A program made the translations under genes and the position numbers. Source: Streptococcus sp. oral taxon 431 (GTDB lineage: Bacteria; Bacillota; Bacilli; Lactobacillales; Streptococcaceae). From it: a DNA stretch of 64,000 nucleotides. The stretch's first letter is position 1, and every line of letters starts with the position of its first letter. The notes below the pieces were generated by a model. The model saw nothing but the letters and a program-made list of their open reading frames with translations. It was not told where the DNA came from and made no database searches. The stretch is from contig NZ_CP014264.1 in assembly GCF_001553685.1 (NCBI RefSeq), positions 504,001 through 568,000 of the forward strand, written 5' to 3'. Positions 47,130 to 56,803 of this stretch are shown here, in pieces.

Positions 47130-47185
47130 GTAATCATGTGGTGAACACATTGTTATAAAAACTATTTATTTTAAAGGAGTCTATC

Positions 47186-47410
47186 ATGGCAGTATTTGAA
47201 AAAGTACAAGAAATTATCGTTGAAGAACTTGGAAAAGACGCATCAGAAGTAACACTTGAATCTACTTTTGATGATTTGGAAGCAGATTCATTGGACTTGT
47301 TCCAAGTAATCTCTGAAATCGAAGATGCTTTTGATATCCAAATCGAAGCAGAAGACAACTTGAAAACAGTTGGTGACTTGGTTGCTTATGTTGAAGAGCA
47401 AACAAAATAA
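47186..47410 (+). CDS. acpP: Acyl carrier protein of the fab cluster
   Basis: A 74-residue ACP. The 4'-phosphopantetheine serine is in [11 protein letters not shown]. It is acidic and helical. It lies between fabH and a BOX element and supplies the carrier for the fab enzymes. AAAGGAG precedes the ATG. Confidence 0.96.
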   Translation: MAVFEKVQEIIVEELGKDASEVTLESTFDDLEADSLDLFQVISEIEDAFDIQIEAEDNLKTVGDLVAYVEEQTK

Positions 47411-47412
47411 TT

Positions 47413-47519
47413 TATACTCTTCAAAAATCAAATTCAAACCACGTCAGCTTCGCCTTGCTGTACTCGAGTACAGCCTTCGGCTAGCTTCCTAGTTTGCTCT
47501 TTGATTTTCATTGAGTATT
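47413..47519 (-). repeat. BOX element 4
   Basis: ATACTCTTCAAAAATC … CTTCGGCTAGCTTCCTAG … TTGATTTTCATTGAGTAT. It lies between acpP and the fabK promoter, so it could influence whether fabT-fabH-acpP transcripts extend into fabK. Confidence 0.92.
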
Positions 47520-47562
47520 AAATAAACGGAGAAGGAGTAGGGAAACCCGCTCCCTCTTGTTC

Positions 47563-47609
47563 AGGTAATAGTTTGACAGTCAAAGTATAATATGGTCGAA
47601 CTATTACCT
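47563..47609 (+). promoter_or_regulatory. Inverted repeat enclosing the fabK FabT site
   Basis: AGGTAATAGTTTGAC and GTCGAACTATTACCT are complementary over 15 positions with one mismatch, separated by 17 nt containing TATAAT. The FabT site (47570-47586) straddles the left arm. The arrangement may form a hairpin or a two-sided operator. Confidence 0.7.
47570..47586 (+). promoter_or_regulatory. FabT operator upstream of fabK
   Basis: AGTTTGACAGTCAAAGT is close to the FabT consensus AGTTTGA-NN-ATCAAA. It overlaps the TTGACA and lies just upstream of TATAAT, so FabT bound here should block the fabK promoter. Confidence 0.85.
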
Positions 47610-47631
47610 AAGCAAGACTCATGGAGGCACT

Positions 47632-48606
47632 ATGAAAACACGTATTACAGAATTATTGAATATTAAATATCCTATCTTTCAGGGAGGAATGGCCTGGGTT
47701 GCTGATGGTGACCTGGCGGGTGCTGTTTCAAAAGCAGGTGGTCTGGGTATCATTGGTGGAGGAAATGCTCCCAAGGAAGTGGTTAAGGCCAATATCGATA
47801 AGATTAAATCATTAACAGACAAGCCATTTGGTGTCAACATTATGCTTTTGTCTCCATTTGTTGAAGATATCGTTGATCTTGTGATTGAAGAAGGGGTTAA
47901 GGTTGTTACAACTGGCGCAGGGAATCCAAGTAAATACATGGAACGATTCCATGAGGCAGGGATTACTGTTATTCCAGTTGTCCCAAGTGTGGCTTTGGCA
48001 AAACGCATGGAAAAAATTGGTGCGGATGCCGTCATTGCTGAAGGTATGGAAGCTGGGGGACACATTGGCAAGTTAACAACTATGACCTTGGTTCGTCAAG
48101 TTGTAGCTGCTGTTTCAATTCCTGTTATTGCTGCTGGAGGTATAGCAGACGGCGAGGGTGCAGCTGCTGGCTTTATGCTTGGTGCAGAAGCTGTGCAAGT
48201 AGGAACTCGTTTTGTAGTTGCTAAAGAATCAAATGCTCATCCAAACTATAAAGCTAAAATTTTAAAAGCTCGTGATATTGACACAACTATCTCAGCACAA
48301 CATTTTGGACACGCAGTTCGTGCCATTAAAAACAAATTGACTCGTGATTTCGAGCAAGCTGAAAAAGATGCCTTCAAACAAGAAAATCCAGATTTAGAAA
48401 TTTTTGAACAAATGGGCGCAGGAGCCTTAGCTAAGGCTGTTGTCCATGGTGATGTAGATGGCGGTTCAGTGATGGCTGGTCAGATTGCAGGTCTGGTTTC
48501 GAAAGAAGAAACTGTTGAAGAAATCTTAAAAGGTATTTACTACGGTGCAGCTGAAAAGATTCAAGCAGAAGCTGCTCGTTGGGCAGGAGTTACAAGAAAT
48601 GACTAA
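47632..48606 (+). CDS. fabK: FabK, FMN-dependent enoyl-ACP reductase II
   Basis: A 324-residue flavoenzyme that replaces FabI in streptococci. It belongs to the nitronate-monooxygenase/FabK fold: YPIFQGGMAWVADGDLAGAVSKAGGLG, then the phosphate-binding VIAAGGIADGEG. It reduces trans-2-enoyl-ACP with NAD(P)H. It overlaps fabD by 8 nt. Confidence 0.97.
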   Translation: MKTRITELLNIKYPIFQGGMAWVADGDLAGAVSKAGGLGIIGGGNAPKEVVKANIDKIKSLTDKPFGVNIMLLSPFVEDIVDLVIEEGVKVVTTGAGNPSKYMERFHEAGITVIPVVPSVALAKRMEKIGADAVIAEGMEAGGHIGKLTTMTLVRQVVAAVSIPVIAAGGIADGEGAAAGFMLGAEAVQVGTRFVVAKESNAHPNYKAKILKARDIDTTISAQHFGHAVRAIKNKLTRDFEQAEKDAFKQENPDLEIFEQMGAGALAKAVVHGDVDGGSVMAGQIAGLVSKEETVEEILKGIYYGAAEKIQAEAARWAGVTRND

Positions 48607-49519
48607 AACAGCCTTTCTATTTGCAGGTCAAGGAGCCCAGTACCTAGGAATGGGACGTGAGCTATACGACCAATATGCTATCGTCAAGGAAACTATCGAC
48701 CAAGCTAGCCAAGTCTTAGGGTATGACCTTCGGGATTTGATTGACAATGATGAAACGAAACTAAATCAGACTCGTTACACACAAGCAGCTATTTTGGCTA
48801 CATCCGTTGCCATTTACCGACTACTAAAGGAGAAAGGTTTCCAACCAGATATAGTGGCAGGCCTGTCTCTTGGAGAATATTCTGCCCTTGTAGCTAGTGG
48901 TGCCTTGGATTTCGAAGATGCAGTGGCTCTAGTTGCTAAACGTGGGGCTTATATGGAAGAAGCAGCACCTGCAGGGTCTGGTAAAATGGTAGCTGTGCTT
49001 AATACACCGGTTGAAGTAATTGAAAAAGCTTGTCAAGAAGCCTCTAAACTTGGTGTTGTAACTCCAGCTAACTACAATACGCCGAGTCAAATTGTTATTG
49101 GTGGTGAGGTAGTAGCGGTAGATCGTACAGTTGAACTTTTGCAAGAGGCCGGAGCAAAACGTTTAATTCCGCTCAATGTTTCGGGTCCTTTCCATACAGC
49201 TTTATTGGAACCTGCTAGTCAAAAATTAGCTCAAGCCTTGACAGAGATTGAGTTTTCTGATTTTGCTTGTCCACTTGTTGGAAATACAGAAGCAAAGGTC
49301 ATGGAAAAAGAACGCATTGCAGAACTCTTGACTCGTCAAGTTAAGGAACCGGTGCGTTTTTATGAAAGTATTGCTCTTATGCAAGAAACTGGTGTGAATC
49401 GTTTTATCGAGATTGGTCCTGGGAAGATCTTGTCAGGATTTGTCAAAAAGATTGATAAAACTGCTCAACTGGCTAATGTGGAAGATCAAGCAAGTTTACA
49501 AGCACTCTTAGAAAATTAG
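48599..49519 (+). CDS. fabD: FabD, malonyl-CoA:ACP transacylase
   Basis: A 306-residue transacylase. The catalytic Ser is in GLSLGEYSA, and His is in VSGPFHTALL. It loads malonyl units on ACP. The frame is open further upstream within fabK, but ATG 48599 (MTKTAFLFAGQG) is the family start. Confidence 0.97.
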   Translation: MTKTAFLFAGQGAQYLGMGRELYDQYAIVKETIDQASQVLGYDLRDLIDNDETKLNQTRYTQAAILATSVAIYRLLKEKGFQPDIVAGLSLGEYSALVASGALDFEDAVALVAKRGAYMEEAAPAGSGKMVAVLNTPVEVIEKACQEASKLGVVTPANYNTPSQIVIGGEVVAVDRTVELLQEAGAKRLIPLNVSGPFHTALLEPASQKLAQALTEIEFSDFACPLVGNTEAKVMEKERIAELLTRQVKEPVRFYESIALMQETGVNRFIEIGPGKILSGFVKKIDKTAQLANVEDQASLQALLEN

Positions 49520-49551
49520 ACCAAAATGGTAGAAGTTCTGAAAGGAGAAAC

Positions 49552-50286
49552 ATGAAACTAGAAAATAAAAATGTCTTTATCACAGGCTCAAGTCGAGGAA
49601 TTGGTCTTGCCATTGCTCATAAATTTGCCAGCTTGGGAGCCAATGTTGTCTTGAATAGTCGTGGTGAAATCTCTGAGGAGCTTCTAGCCGAATTTAAACC
49701 ATACGGAGTGAAGGTCCTTGCTATTTCTGGTGACGTTTCTGATTTTGCGGACGCAAAGCGTATGGTGGACCAAGCCATTGAAGAGCTAGGTTCAGTTGAT
49801 GTTTTAGTCAACAATGCCGGGATTACCCAAGACACTCTCCTGCTCAAGATGACAGAAGTAGACTTTGAGAAGGTCTTAAAAGTCAATCTTACGGGTGCCT
49901 TCAATATGACACAAGCAGTCTTGAAACAGATGCTAAAAGCTCGTGAAGGTGCCATTATCAATATGTCCAGTGTTGTTGGTTTGATGGGAAATATCGGTCA
50001 AGCAAACTACGCTGCTTCAAAGGCAGGATTGATTGGTTTTACCAAGTCTGTAGCACGTGAGGTTGCTAATCGTAATGTGAGAGTAAATGCTATTGCGCCA
50101 GGAATGATTGAATCAGATATGACAGCAGTTCTATCTGATAAGGTCAAAGATGCTATGTTAGCACAAATTCCGATGAAACAATTTGGCCAAGCTGAGCAAG
50201 TCGCAGAGGTCACAGCCTTTCTTGCAAGTCAAGATTATCTAACGGGACAGGTCATTGCAATTGATGGTGGACTAACCATGCAATAA
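49552..50286 (+). CDS. fabG: FabG, 3-oxoacyl-ACP reductase
   Basis: A 244-residue SDR enzyme using NADPH: TGSSRGIGLA loop, NNAG, Ser in MSSVVG, and YAASKAG with the Tyr/Lys pair. It reduces 3-oxoacyl-ACP in each elongation cycle. AAGGAG precedes the ATG. Confidence 0.97.
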   Translation: MKLENKNVFITGSSRGIGLAIAHKFASLGANVVLNSRGEISEELLAEFKPYGVKVLAISGDVSDFADAKRMVDQAIEELGSVDVLVNNAGITQDTLLLKMTEVDFEKVLKVNLTGAFNMTQAVLKQMLKAREGAIINMSSVVGLMGNIGQANYAASKAGLIGFTKSVAREVANRNVRVNAIAPGMIESDMTAVLSDKVKDAMLAQIPMKQFGQAEQVAEVTAFLASQDYLTGQVIAIDGGLTMQ

Positions 50287-50308
50287 GAGTTAAAATAGAG
50301 GTATGAAA

Positions 50309-51544
50309 ATGAAACTAAATCGTGTAGTAGTAACAGGTTATGGATTGACATCTCCAATTGGGAACACACCAGAAGAATTTTGGAACAGTCTTAAAAATGG
50401 AAAGATTGGAATTGGTGAAATCACCAAATTTGATCACAGTTCTTTTGACGTTCATAATGCGGCAGAGATCCAGGATTTTCCGTTTGATAAATACTTTGTA
50501 AAAAAAGATACCAATCGTTTTGATGACTATTCTTTGTATGCCTTGTATGCAGCTCAAGAAGCAGTGAACAATGCTAATCTTGATGTAGAGACTCTTGATA
50601 GAGACCGCTTTGGTGTCATCGTTGCATCAGGTATCGGTGGAATTAAAGAAATTGAAGATCAAGTGCTTCGACTTCATGATAAGGGACCAAAACGTGTAAA
50701 ACCATTGACACTTCCAAAAGCTTTGCCAAACATGGCTGCAGGAAATGTTGCTATGCGCTTTGGGGCAAATGGGATTTGTAAATCTATCAATACAGCTTGT
50801 GCTTCATCAAATGATGCTATCGGAGATGCCTTCCGTTCTATTAAGTTTGGTTTCCAAGATATCATGTTGGTTGGTGGTTCAGAATCATCTATTACTCCAT
50901 TTGCGATTGCAGGTTTTCAAGCCTTAACAGCTCTTTCAACAACGGAAGATCCATCTCGTGCTTCTATTCCATTTGATAAGGATCGTAATGGATTTGTTAT
51001 GGGTGAAGGATCAGGTATGTTGGTTCTTGAAAGTTTAGAGCATGCTGAAAAACGTGGTGCAACTATCCTAGCTGAAGTTGTTGGTTACGGTAACACTTGT
51101 GATGCCTATCATATGACTTCACCACATCCAGAAGGACAAGGTGCTATTAAAGCTATCAAACTTGCCTTGGAGGAAGCTGAGATTACACCAGACCAAGTAG
51201 CTTATGTCAATGCTCACGGTACATCAACTCCTGCTAATGAAAAGGGAGAAAGTGGAGCGATTGTAACTGTTCTTGGTAAGGAAGTACCTGTATCTTCAAC
51301 TAAGTCATTTACAGGACACTTGCTCGGTGCAGCGGGTGCAGTTGAAGCCATTGCAACAATTGAAGCAATCCGTAACAACTATGTACCGATGACAGCTGGA
51401 ACTACAGAATTGTCAGAATACATTGAAGCAAACGTTATTTATGGACAAGGCGTGGAACGTGAGATTCCATATGCTATCTCAAATACTTTTGGATTTGGTG
51501 GGCATAATGCAGTTCTTGCTTTCAAACGTTGGGAGAATAAGTAA
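50309..51544 (+). CDS. fabF: FabF, 3-oxoacyl-ACP synthase II
   Basis: A 411-residue elongation condensing enzyme. The active Cys is in NTACASSNDA, His in NAHGTSTPANE, and the second His in TGHLLGAAGA. ATG 50309 has AGAGG at 7 nt; ATG 50303 is too close to it. Closing codons lie 2 nt before accB. Confidence 0.97.
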   Translation: MKLNRVVVTGYGLTSPIGNTPEEFWNSLKNGKIGIGEITKFDHSSFDVHNAAEIQDFPFDKYFVKKDTNRFDDYSLYALYAAQEAVNNANLDVETLDRDRFGVIVASGIGGIKEIEDQVLRLHDKGPKRVKPLTLPKALPNMAAGNVAMRFGANGICKSINTACASSNDAIGDAFRSIKFGFQDIMLVGGSESSITPFAIAGFQALTALSTTEDPSRASIPFDKDRNGFVMGEGSGMLVLESLEHAEKRGATILAEVVGYGNTCDAYHMTSPHPEGQGAIKAIKLALEEAEITPDQVAYVNAHGTSTPANEKGESGAIVTVLGKEVPVSSTKSFTGHLLGAAGAVEAIATIEAIRNNYVPMTAGTTELSEYIEANVIYGQGVEREIPYAISNTFGFGGHNAVLAFKRWENK

Positions 51545-51546
51545 AG

Positions 51547-52029
51547 ATGAATTTAAATGAAATCAAAGACTTGATGGCTCAATTTGACCAGTCAAGCTTG
51601 AAAGAATTTTCTTATAAAAATGGAACGGATGAGTTGCTCTTCAGTAAGAATGAAGCAAAACTTGTTGCAGAAACAAGTCCAGCACCTCAACCTGTGCTTC
51701 CAGCAGCTGCACCTACAGTTGCACCACAAGCTCCAACTACAATACCAGATGTAGAAACAGTTTCAGAATCAAGCACTACTGGATCTGTAGCTGAGGGGGA
51801 CCTTGTAGAGAGTCCACTTGTCGGAGTTGCTTACTTGGCTGCCGGACCAGACAAACCTAATTTTGTTTCAGTCGGTGATACTGTTAAAAAAGGCCAAACC
51901 CTGGTCATCATCGAAGCTATGAAGGTCATGAACGAAATTCCAGCACCTAAAGATGGTGTCGTAACAGAAATTCTTGTTGAAAATGAAGAAATGGTTGAGT
52001 TCGGGAAAGGCTTGGTACGTATCAAATGA
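51547..52029 (+). CDS. accB: AccB, biotin carboxyl carrier protein
   Basis: A 160-residue carrier with an N-terminal domain, an Ala/Pro/Thr-rich linker (about residues 40-85) and a biotinyl domain whose Lys is in [10 protein letters not shown]. It carries carboxybiotin between AccC and AccAD. It overlaps fabZ by 4 nt (ATGA). Confidence 0.97.
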   Translation: MNLNEIKDLMAQFDQSSLKEFSYKNGTDELLFSKNEAKLVAETSPAPQPVLPAAAPTVAPQAPTTIPDVETVSESSTTGSVAEGDLVESPLVGVAYLAAGPDKPNFVSVGDTVKKGQTLVIIEAMKVMNEIPAPKDGVVTEILVENEEMVEFGKGLVRIK

Positions 52030-52448
52030 TTGATATTCAAGGAATTAAAGAGGCTTTACCGCACCGCTATCCCATGCTCTTAGTGGATCGTGTTTTAGAA
52101 GTCAGTGAAGATACCATCGTTGCCATTAAAAATGTAACAATTAACGAACCTTTCTTCAATGGGCACTTCCCAGCTTATCCTGTGATGCCAGGTGTATTAA
52201 TCATGGAAGCTTTGGCACAAACAGCAGGTGTTTTGGAATTATCAAAACCTGAAAACAAAGGGAAGCTTGTCTTCTATGCTGGTATGGACAAAGTCAAATT
52301 TAAGAAGCAAGTTGTTCCTGGTGATCAGCTTGTCATGACAGCAACGTTTGTCAAACGTCGTGGCACAATCGCCGTAGTAGAAGCGAAGGCAGAAGTAGAT
52401 GGTAAGCTTGCAGCAAGCGGGACTCTGACCTTTGCTATTGGAAACTAG
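52026..52448 (+). CDS. fabZ: FabZ, 3-hydroxyacyl-ACP dehydratase
   Basis: A 140-residue hot-dog-fold enzyme with the catalytic His and Glu in [21 protein letters not shown]. It makes trans-2-enoyl-ACP. It is coupled to accB and 11 nt before accC. Confidence 0.97.
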   Translation: MIDIQGIKEALPHRYPMLLVDRVLEVSEDTIVAIKNVTINEPFFNGHFPAYPVMPGVLIMEALAQTAGVLELSKPENKGKLVFYAGMDKVKFKKQVVPGDQLVMTATFVKRRGTIAVVEAKAEVDGKLAASGTLTFAIGN

Positions 52449-52459
52449 GGAGGTTTTCC

Positions 52460-53827
52460 ATGTTTCGTAAGATTTTAATTGCCAATCGTGGTGAGATTGC
52501 TGTTCGTATTATTCGTGCGGCACGAGAGTTAGGAATTGCTACAGTCGCTGTTTATTCGACTGCTGACAAGGAAGCCCTCCACACTCTTTTGGCTGATGAG
52601 GCTATCTGTATCGGCCCTGGGAAGGCTACAGAATCTTATCTGAACATCAACGCTATCCTTTCAGCTGCAGTATTGACTGAAGCTGAAGCTATTCACCCTG
52701 GATTTGGATTTTTAAGTGAAAATTCCAAATTTGCAACTATGTGTGAAGAAGTCGGGATCAAATTTATCGGACCATCAGCTCGCGTAATGGATGTCATGGG
52801 GGATAAGATTAACGCCCGTGCTCAGATGATTAAGGCAAATGTGCCCGTCATTCCAGGTTCAGATGGAGAAGTCCATACTGCAGAAGAGGCTCTGGCTGTT
52901 GCCGAAAAAATTGGCTATCCAGTTATGCTCAAGGCATCAGCTGGAGGCGGTGGTAAAGGGATTCGTAAGGTTGAAAAGGCAGAGGATCTCGTATCAGCCT
53001 TTGAAACAGCTTCTAGTGAAGCCAAAGCCAACTTTGGTAATGGGGCTATGTACCTTGAGCGGGTGATTTATCCTGCCCGCCACATTGAAGTACAGATTCT
53101 TGCTGATCAAATGGGACATGTTATTCACCTAGGTGAACGTGACTGTTCGCTGCAGCGAAATAACCAAAAGGTTTTGGAAGAAAGTCCTTCTATTGCTATC
53201 GGGAAAACACTTCGGAATGAAATTGGTGCTGCAGCAGTCCGTGCAGCTGAATCTGTTGGTTATGAAAATGCTGGGACCATTGAGTTCCTATTGGATGAAG
53301 CGACTGGTAAATTCTACTTTATGGAGATGAATACTCGTGTTCAAGTAGAACATCCAGTCACTGAATTTGTTTCTGGTGTGGATATTGTCAAGGAACAAAT
53401 CCGTATTGCAGCAGGTCAACCATTGGCCTTGAAACAAGAAGATATTGTTCTAAAAGGACATGCCATTGAGTGTCGTATCAATGCGGAAAATCCAGCCTTT
53501 AATTTTGCACCAAGTCCTGGTAAGATTACCAATCTCTATCTACCAAGTGGAGGTGTGGGCTTGCGCGTAGATTCTGCAGTTTATCCAGGTTATACCATTC
53601 CACCATACTATGATAGTATGATTGCTAAGATTATTGTTCATGGGGAAAATCGTTTTGATGCACTTATGAAAATGCAACGAGCTCTATATGAACTCGAAAT
53701 TGAAGGAGTCGTTACCAATGCTGATTTCCAACTGGATCTAATCTCTGATCGGCGCGTGATAGCAGGGGACTACGATACTTCCTTCTTGATGGAAACATTT
53801 TTACCACACTATCAAGAAAAAGAATAA
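52460..53827 (+). CDS. accC: AccC, biotin carboxylase
   Basis: A 455-residue ATP-grasp enzyme carboxylating biotin on AccB. FRKILIANRGEIAVRIIRAA opens it, and the glycine-rich ATP loop is SAGGGGKGIR. The catalytic EMNTRVQVEHPVTE is present. A BOX element separates it from accD. Confidence 0.98.
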   Translation: MFRKILIANRGEIAVRIIRAARELGIATVAVYSTADKEALHTLLADEAICIGPGKATESYLNINAILSAAVLTEAEAIHPGFGFLSENSKFATMCEEVGIKFIGPSARVMDVMGDKINARAQMIKANVPVIPGSDGEVHTAEEALAVAEKIGYPVMLKASAGGGGKGIRKVEKAEDLVSAFETASSEAKANFGNGAMYLERVIYPARHIEVQILADQMGHVIHLGERDCSLQRNNQKVLEESPSIAIGKTLRNEIGAAAVRAAESVGYENAGTIEFLLDEATGKFYFMEMNTRVQVEHPVTEFVSGVDIVKEQIRIAAGQPLALKQEDIVLKGHAIECRINAENPAFNFAPSPGKITNLYLPSGGVGLRVDSAVYPGYTIPPYYDSMIAKIIVHGENRFDALMKMQRALYELEIEGVVTNADFQLDLISDRRVIAGDYDTSFLMETFLPHYQEKE

Positions 53828-53830
53828 TGT

Positions 53831-53984
53831 AATACTCTTCGAAAATCTCTTCAAACCGCGTCAGCTTCGCCTTGCCGTAGATAGATGTAACTGACTTCGT
53901 CAGTCTTATCTACAACCTCAAAGCAGTGCTTTGAGCAACCTGCGGCTAGCTTCCTAGTTTGCTCTTTGATTTTCATTGAGTATA
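53831..53984 (-). repeat. BOX element 5, with a central module
   Basis: Longer than the other copies (154 bp). Between the boxC-like left end (CTTCGAAAATCTCTTCAAAC) and the boxA-like right end lies an extra segment containing GTAACTGACTTCGTCAGTC and CCTCAAAGCAGTGCTTTGAG hairpins, similar to boxB modules. It lies between accC and accD, inside an operon. Confidence 0.9.
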
Positions 53985-54014
53985 AAAAGAGTATAAGACC
54001 GAAAAGGGGGATGT

Positions 54015-54878
54015 ATGGCTCTATTTAGTAAAAAAGATAAATATATTCGAATCAATCCCAATCGTTCGACTGTAAATCAACCTCAGATTAAGCCAGAGGT
54101 TCCAGATGAGCTCTTTTCCCAATGTCCAGGATGCAAATACACGATTTACCAAAAGGACTTGGGGAGTGAGCGTATATGCCCTCACTGTGGCTATACCTTC
54201 CGTATTTCAGCTCAAGAGCGTTTAGCTTTAACCATTGATATGGGTACGTTTTTGGAAATGTTTAAAGGGATTGAAACTCAGGACCCTCTGAATTTTCCAG
54301 GTTATCGTAAAAAATTGACTTTGATGCGTGAAAAGACAGGTCTTGATGAGGCTGTTGTAACAGGAACAGCTTTGATTAAGGGAGAGAAAGTTGCCCTTGG
54401 CATCATGGATTCTAACTTTATTATGGCGTCAATGGGGACAGTTGTTGGTGAGAAAATCACTCGCTTGTTCGAATATGCGACCGCTGAAAAATTACCTGTC
54501 GTATTGTTTACAGCTTCTGGCGGAGCACGCATGCAGGAAGGAATCATGAGCTTGATGCAGATGGCCAAAATCTCTGCAGCAGTCAAACGTCATTCCAATG
54601 CAGGTCTCTTTTATCTGACAATCCTTACCGACCCGACGACTGGAGGAGTAACAGCTTCCTTCGCAATGGAAGGGGATATCATCTTGGCGGAACCTCAAAG
54701 TTTGGTAGGTTTTGCTGGACGCCGTGTGATTGAAAATACAGTAAGAGAAGACCTACCAGAAGACTTCCAGAAAGCAGAGTTTTTACTGGAACATGGTTTT
54801 GTGGATGCAATTATTAAACGGCGAGAATTGCCAGATACGATTGCTCGATTAGTAAGACTACACAGGAGGGAGAGTTGA
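54015..54878 (+). CDS. accD: AccD, acetyl-CoA carboxylase carboxyltransferase beta
   Basis: A 287-residue subunit with an N-terminal zinc ribbon ([24 protein letters not shown]) and a crotonase-type carboxyltransferase core ([14 protein letters not shown]). With AccA it moves carboxyl from biotin to acetyl-CoA. Its stop overlaps accA's ATG. Confidence 0.97.
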   Translation: MALFSKKDKYIRINPNRSTVNQPQIKPEVPDELFSQCPGCKYTIYQKDLGSERICPHCGYTFRISAQERLALTIDMGTFLEMFKGIETQDPLNFPGYRKKLTLMREKTGLDEAVVTGTALIKGEKVALGIMDSNFIMASMGTVVGEKITRLFEYATAEKLPVVLFTASGGARMQEGIMSLMQMAKISAAVKRHSNAGLFYLTILTDPTTGGVTASFAMEGDIILAEPQSLVGFAGRRVIENTVREDLPEDFQKAEFLLEHGFVDAIIKRRELPDTIARLVRLHRRES

Positions 54879-55645
54879 TGAATATTGCGAAAATCGTTAG
54901 AGAAGCTCGTGAACAAACTCGCCTAACAGCCTTGGATTTCGCAACAGGAATTTTTGATGATTTTATTGAGCTGCATGGGGATCGCTCCTTCCGTGATGAT
55001 GGTGCTATTATTGGTGGTATCGGTTGGTTGGGAGACCAAGCAGTGACTGTTGTTGGAATCCAAAAAGGTAAAAGTTTACAAGATAATCTTAACCGTAACT
55101 TTGGTCAACCTCATCCTGAAGGTTATCGAAAAGCCCTTCGTTTGATGAAACAAGCAGAAAAGTTCGGTCGTCCAATTGTAACCTTTATCAATACTGCTGG
55201 TGCCTATCCTGGTGTAGGCGCAGAAGAACGTGGTCAAGGTGAAGCCATTGCTCGAAATCTCTTTGAAATGAGCGACTTACAAGTGCCCATTATTGCCATT
55301 ATTATCGGTGAAGGAGGCTCTGGTGGAGCTCTAGCTCTAGCAGTAGCTGACCGTGTTTGGATGCTTGAAAATTCCATCTATGCGGTACTGAGTCCTGAAG
55401 GATTTGCTTCTATCTTGTGGAAAGATGGTACGCGTGCAATGGAAGCAGCTGAGTTGATGAAAATCACTTCCCATGAACTTTTGGAGATGGAAGTCGTTGA
55501 TAAGGTTATTTCAGAGAGAGGTCTCTCTGCCAAAGAGCTGCTAGCTCGTGTAAAAAATGAACTTCAAACAGAAATTGAACAATTAAAACAATTATCCTTG
55601 GAGAAACTTTTGGAAGAACGTTATCAACGCTTTAGAAAGTATTAA
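54878..55645 (+). CDS. accA: AccA, acetyl-CoA carboxylase carboxyltransferase alpha
   Basis: A 255-residue subunit; the core has [21 protein letters not shown] and [20 protein letters not shown] 54878 follows GGAGGGAG; an in-frame TTG immediately precedes it. It is the last gene of the fab/acc cluster and is followed by a terminator. Confidence 0.97.
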   Translation: MNIAKIVREAREQTRLTALDFATGIFDDFIELHGDRSFRDDGAIIGGIGWLGDQAVTVVGIQKGKSLQDNLNRNFGQPHPEGYRKALRLMKQAEKFGRPIVTFINTAGAYPGVGAEERGQGEAIARNLFEMSDLQVPIIAIIIGEGGSGGALALAVADRVWMLENSIYAVLSPEGFASILWKDGTRAMEAAELMKITSHELLEMEVVDKVISERGLSAKELLARVKNELQTEIEQLKQLSLEKLLEERYQRFRKY

Positions 55646-55647
55646 AA

Positions 55648-55682
55648 AGAAAGCTAGAACTAAAAACGGTTCTAGCTTTTTG
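55648..55682 (+). terminator. Intrinsic terminator of the fab/acc cluster
   Basis: AAAGCTAGAAC … GTTCTAGCTTTTT around an 8-nt loop with T run. Confidence 0.92.
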
Positions 55683-56026
55683 GTTTCTCTCAAAAATTCA
55701 TTTCAGGATTAAAAATTGACAGTTGAGGAAATGGAACTGAGAGTCGTTAACAAAAGATGTATATTATATAATAAGGAATGATAATCTATAAGTGCTACAG
55801 AGAATAGATTAATACTCAATGAAAATCAAAGAGCAAACTAGGAAGCTAGCCGAAGGCTGTACTTGAGTACGGCAAGGTGAAGCTGACGTGGTTTGAATTT
55901 GATTTTCGAAGAGTATAAGTTTTTATAGATTTTATGCTGTGCTAGATCAGTATATAACTGATAAACTGAATAGGGGGTGTTAATCTTTCCCTCCATCAAG
56001 GTAATTTTAATTTTTTAGGAGTGAGT
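55683..56026 (+). other. Gap between accA and the CPBP protease gene
   Basis: No gene is seen. It contains BOX element 6 (55811-55917). The AT-rich stretch 55740-55790 and the 56-nt leader before the CPBP gene show no clear operator. TAGGAG lies before the ATG at 56027. Confidence 0.5.
55811..55917 (+). repeat. BOX element 6
   Basis: TACTCAATGAAAATCAAAGA … GCCGAAGGCTGTACTTGAGTA … TTTGATTTTCGAAGAGTAT. It is the mirror orientation of BOX 3 and 4 with the same short centre. Confidence 0.93.
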
Positions 56027-56752
56027 ATGAAAAAACTAGGGCATTTGGGAGTCTTTATCTTACTGATATTTCTATCAGTTTATCTACCAGAGTTAGGGAT
56101 TGTGCATCTGACTAAGTTTTTAGGATGGGGGATAGATGGCTATTCTATCTTTTCAACAGTTGAAGTAATAGCTCTTTTGCTATTATTTATCTACTGGCTC
56201 AAAAAGAAAGAGATGCTCTATATTTTTGAAAAAAAGGGTTCTAAGAAGTCAAGATTCTTTTACCTTGTAGTTGGTCTAGTGGCTACTTATTTTGATCGTC
56301 AATTGGTGGATGCTTTTCAGTTACAGTTTCATCACTTAATTGATAACAAGTATATCTTTCAAGACATTCTTTCGATTCTATACTCCAATGGGCAACCAAC
56401 TTTTCTATCAACTGTTCTCAGTTTTAGTTTAACAGTAGTCGTCGGACCTATATTGGAGGAACTGGTTGATAGAGGGTATTTTATGAATACCTTTTTCCCC
56501 CAGTCCAAGTACTATCTGGATGTTATCCTATCTGCTCTTATCTTTGGAATTAGTCATTTGATCCTAACTCACCGAGATCCTATCAGTTTGATCATTTATA
56601 GTTTAGGCGGTCTCTTCTATGCTCTGGTCTACCGTTGGACAAAGAACTTAAAAATTACCATCCTATGCCATAGTTTTTTCAATTTTCTCATTTATGTAAA
56701 ACCCATCTGGATATTTGTTTATAATTATGTCTATTACCACTTTTTTAGATAG
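56027..56752 (+). CDS. CPBP-family intramembrane protease
   Basis: A 241-residue polytopic protein with GPILEELVDRGYF (catalytic Glu-Glu and Arg), GISHLILTH and HSFFNFLIY. It lies apart from the blp locus, between accA and nusB, and is only distantly similar to blpY and pncP. ATG 56027 has AGGAG at 5 nt; GTG 56021 overlaps it. The substrate is unknown; relatives include bacteriocin-immunity and prenyl-protease-like proteins. Confidence 0.85.
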   Translation: MKKLGHLGVFILLIFLSVYLPELGIVHLTKFLGWGIDGYSIFSTVEVIALLLLFIYWLKKKEMLYIFEKKGSKKSRFFYLVVGLVATYFDRQLVDAFQLQFHHLIDNKYIFQDILSILYSNGQPTFLSTVLSFSLTVVVGPILEELVDRGYFMNTFFPQSKYYLDVILSALIFGISHLILTHRDPISLIIYSLGGLFYALVYRWTKNLKITILCHSFFNFLIYVKPIWIFVYNYVYYHFFR

Positions 56753-56764
56753 TGGAAGGCAAAG

Positions 56765-56797
56765 AAAAAAGTGTTTGATTTGAGTCAAACACTTTTT
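56765..56797. terminator. Bidirectional terminator between the CPBP gene and nusB
   Basis: AAAAAGTGTTTGA-TTTGAG-TCAAACACTTTTT, symmetrical with A and T runs on both sides, serving the two convergent genes. Confidence 0.92.
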
Positions 56798-56803
56798 CTA
56801 TAC

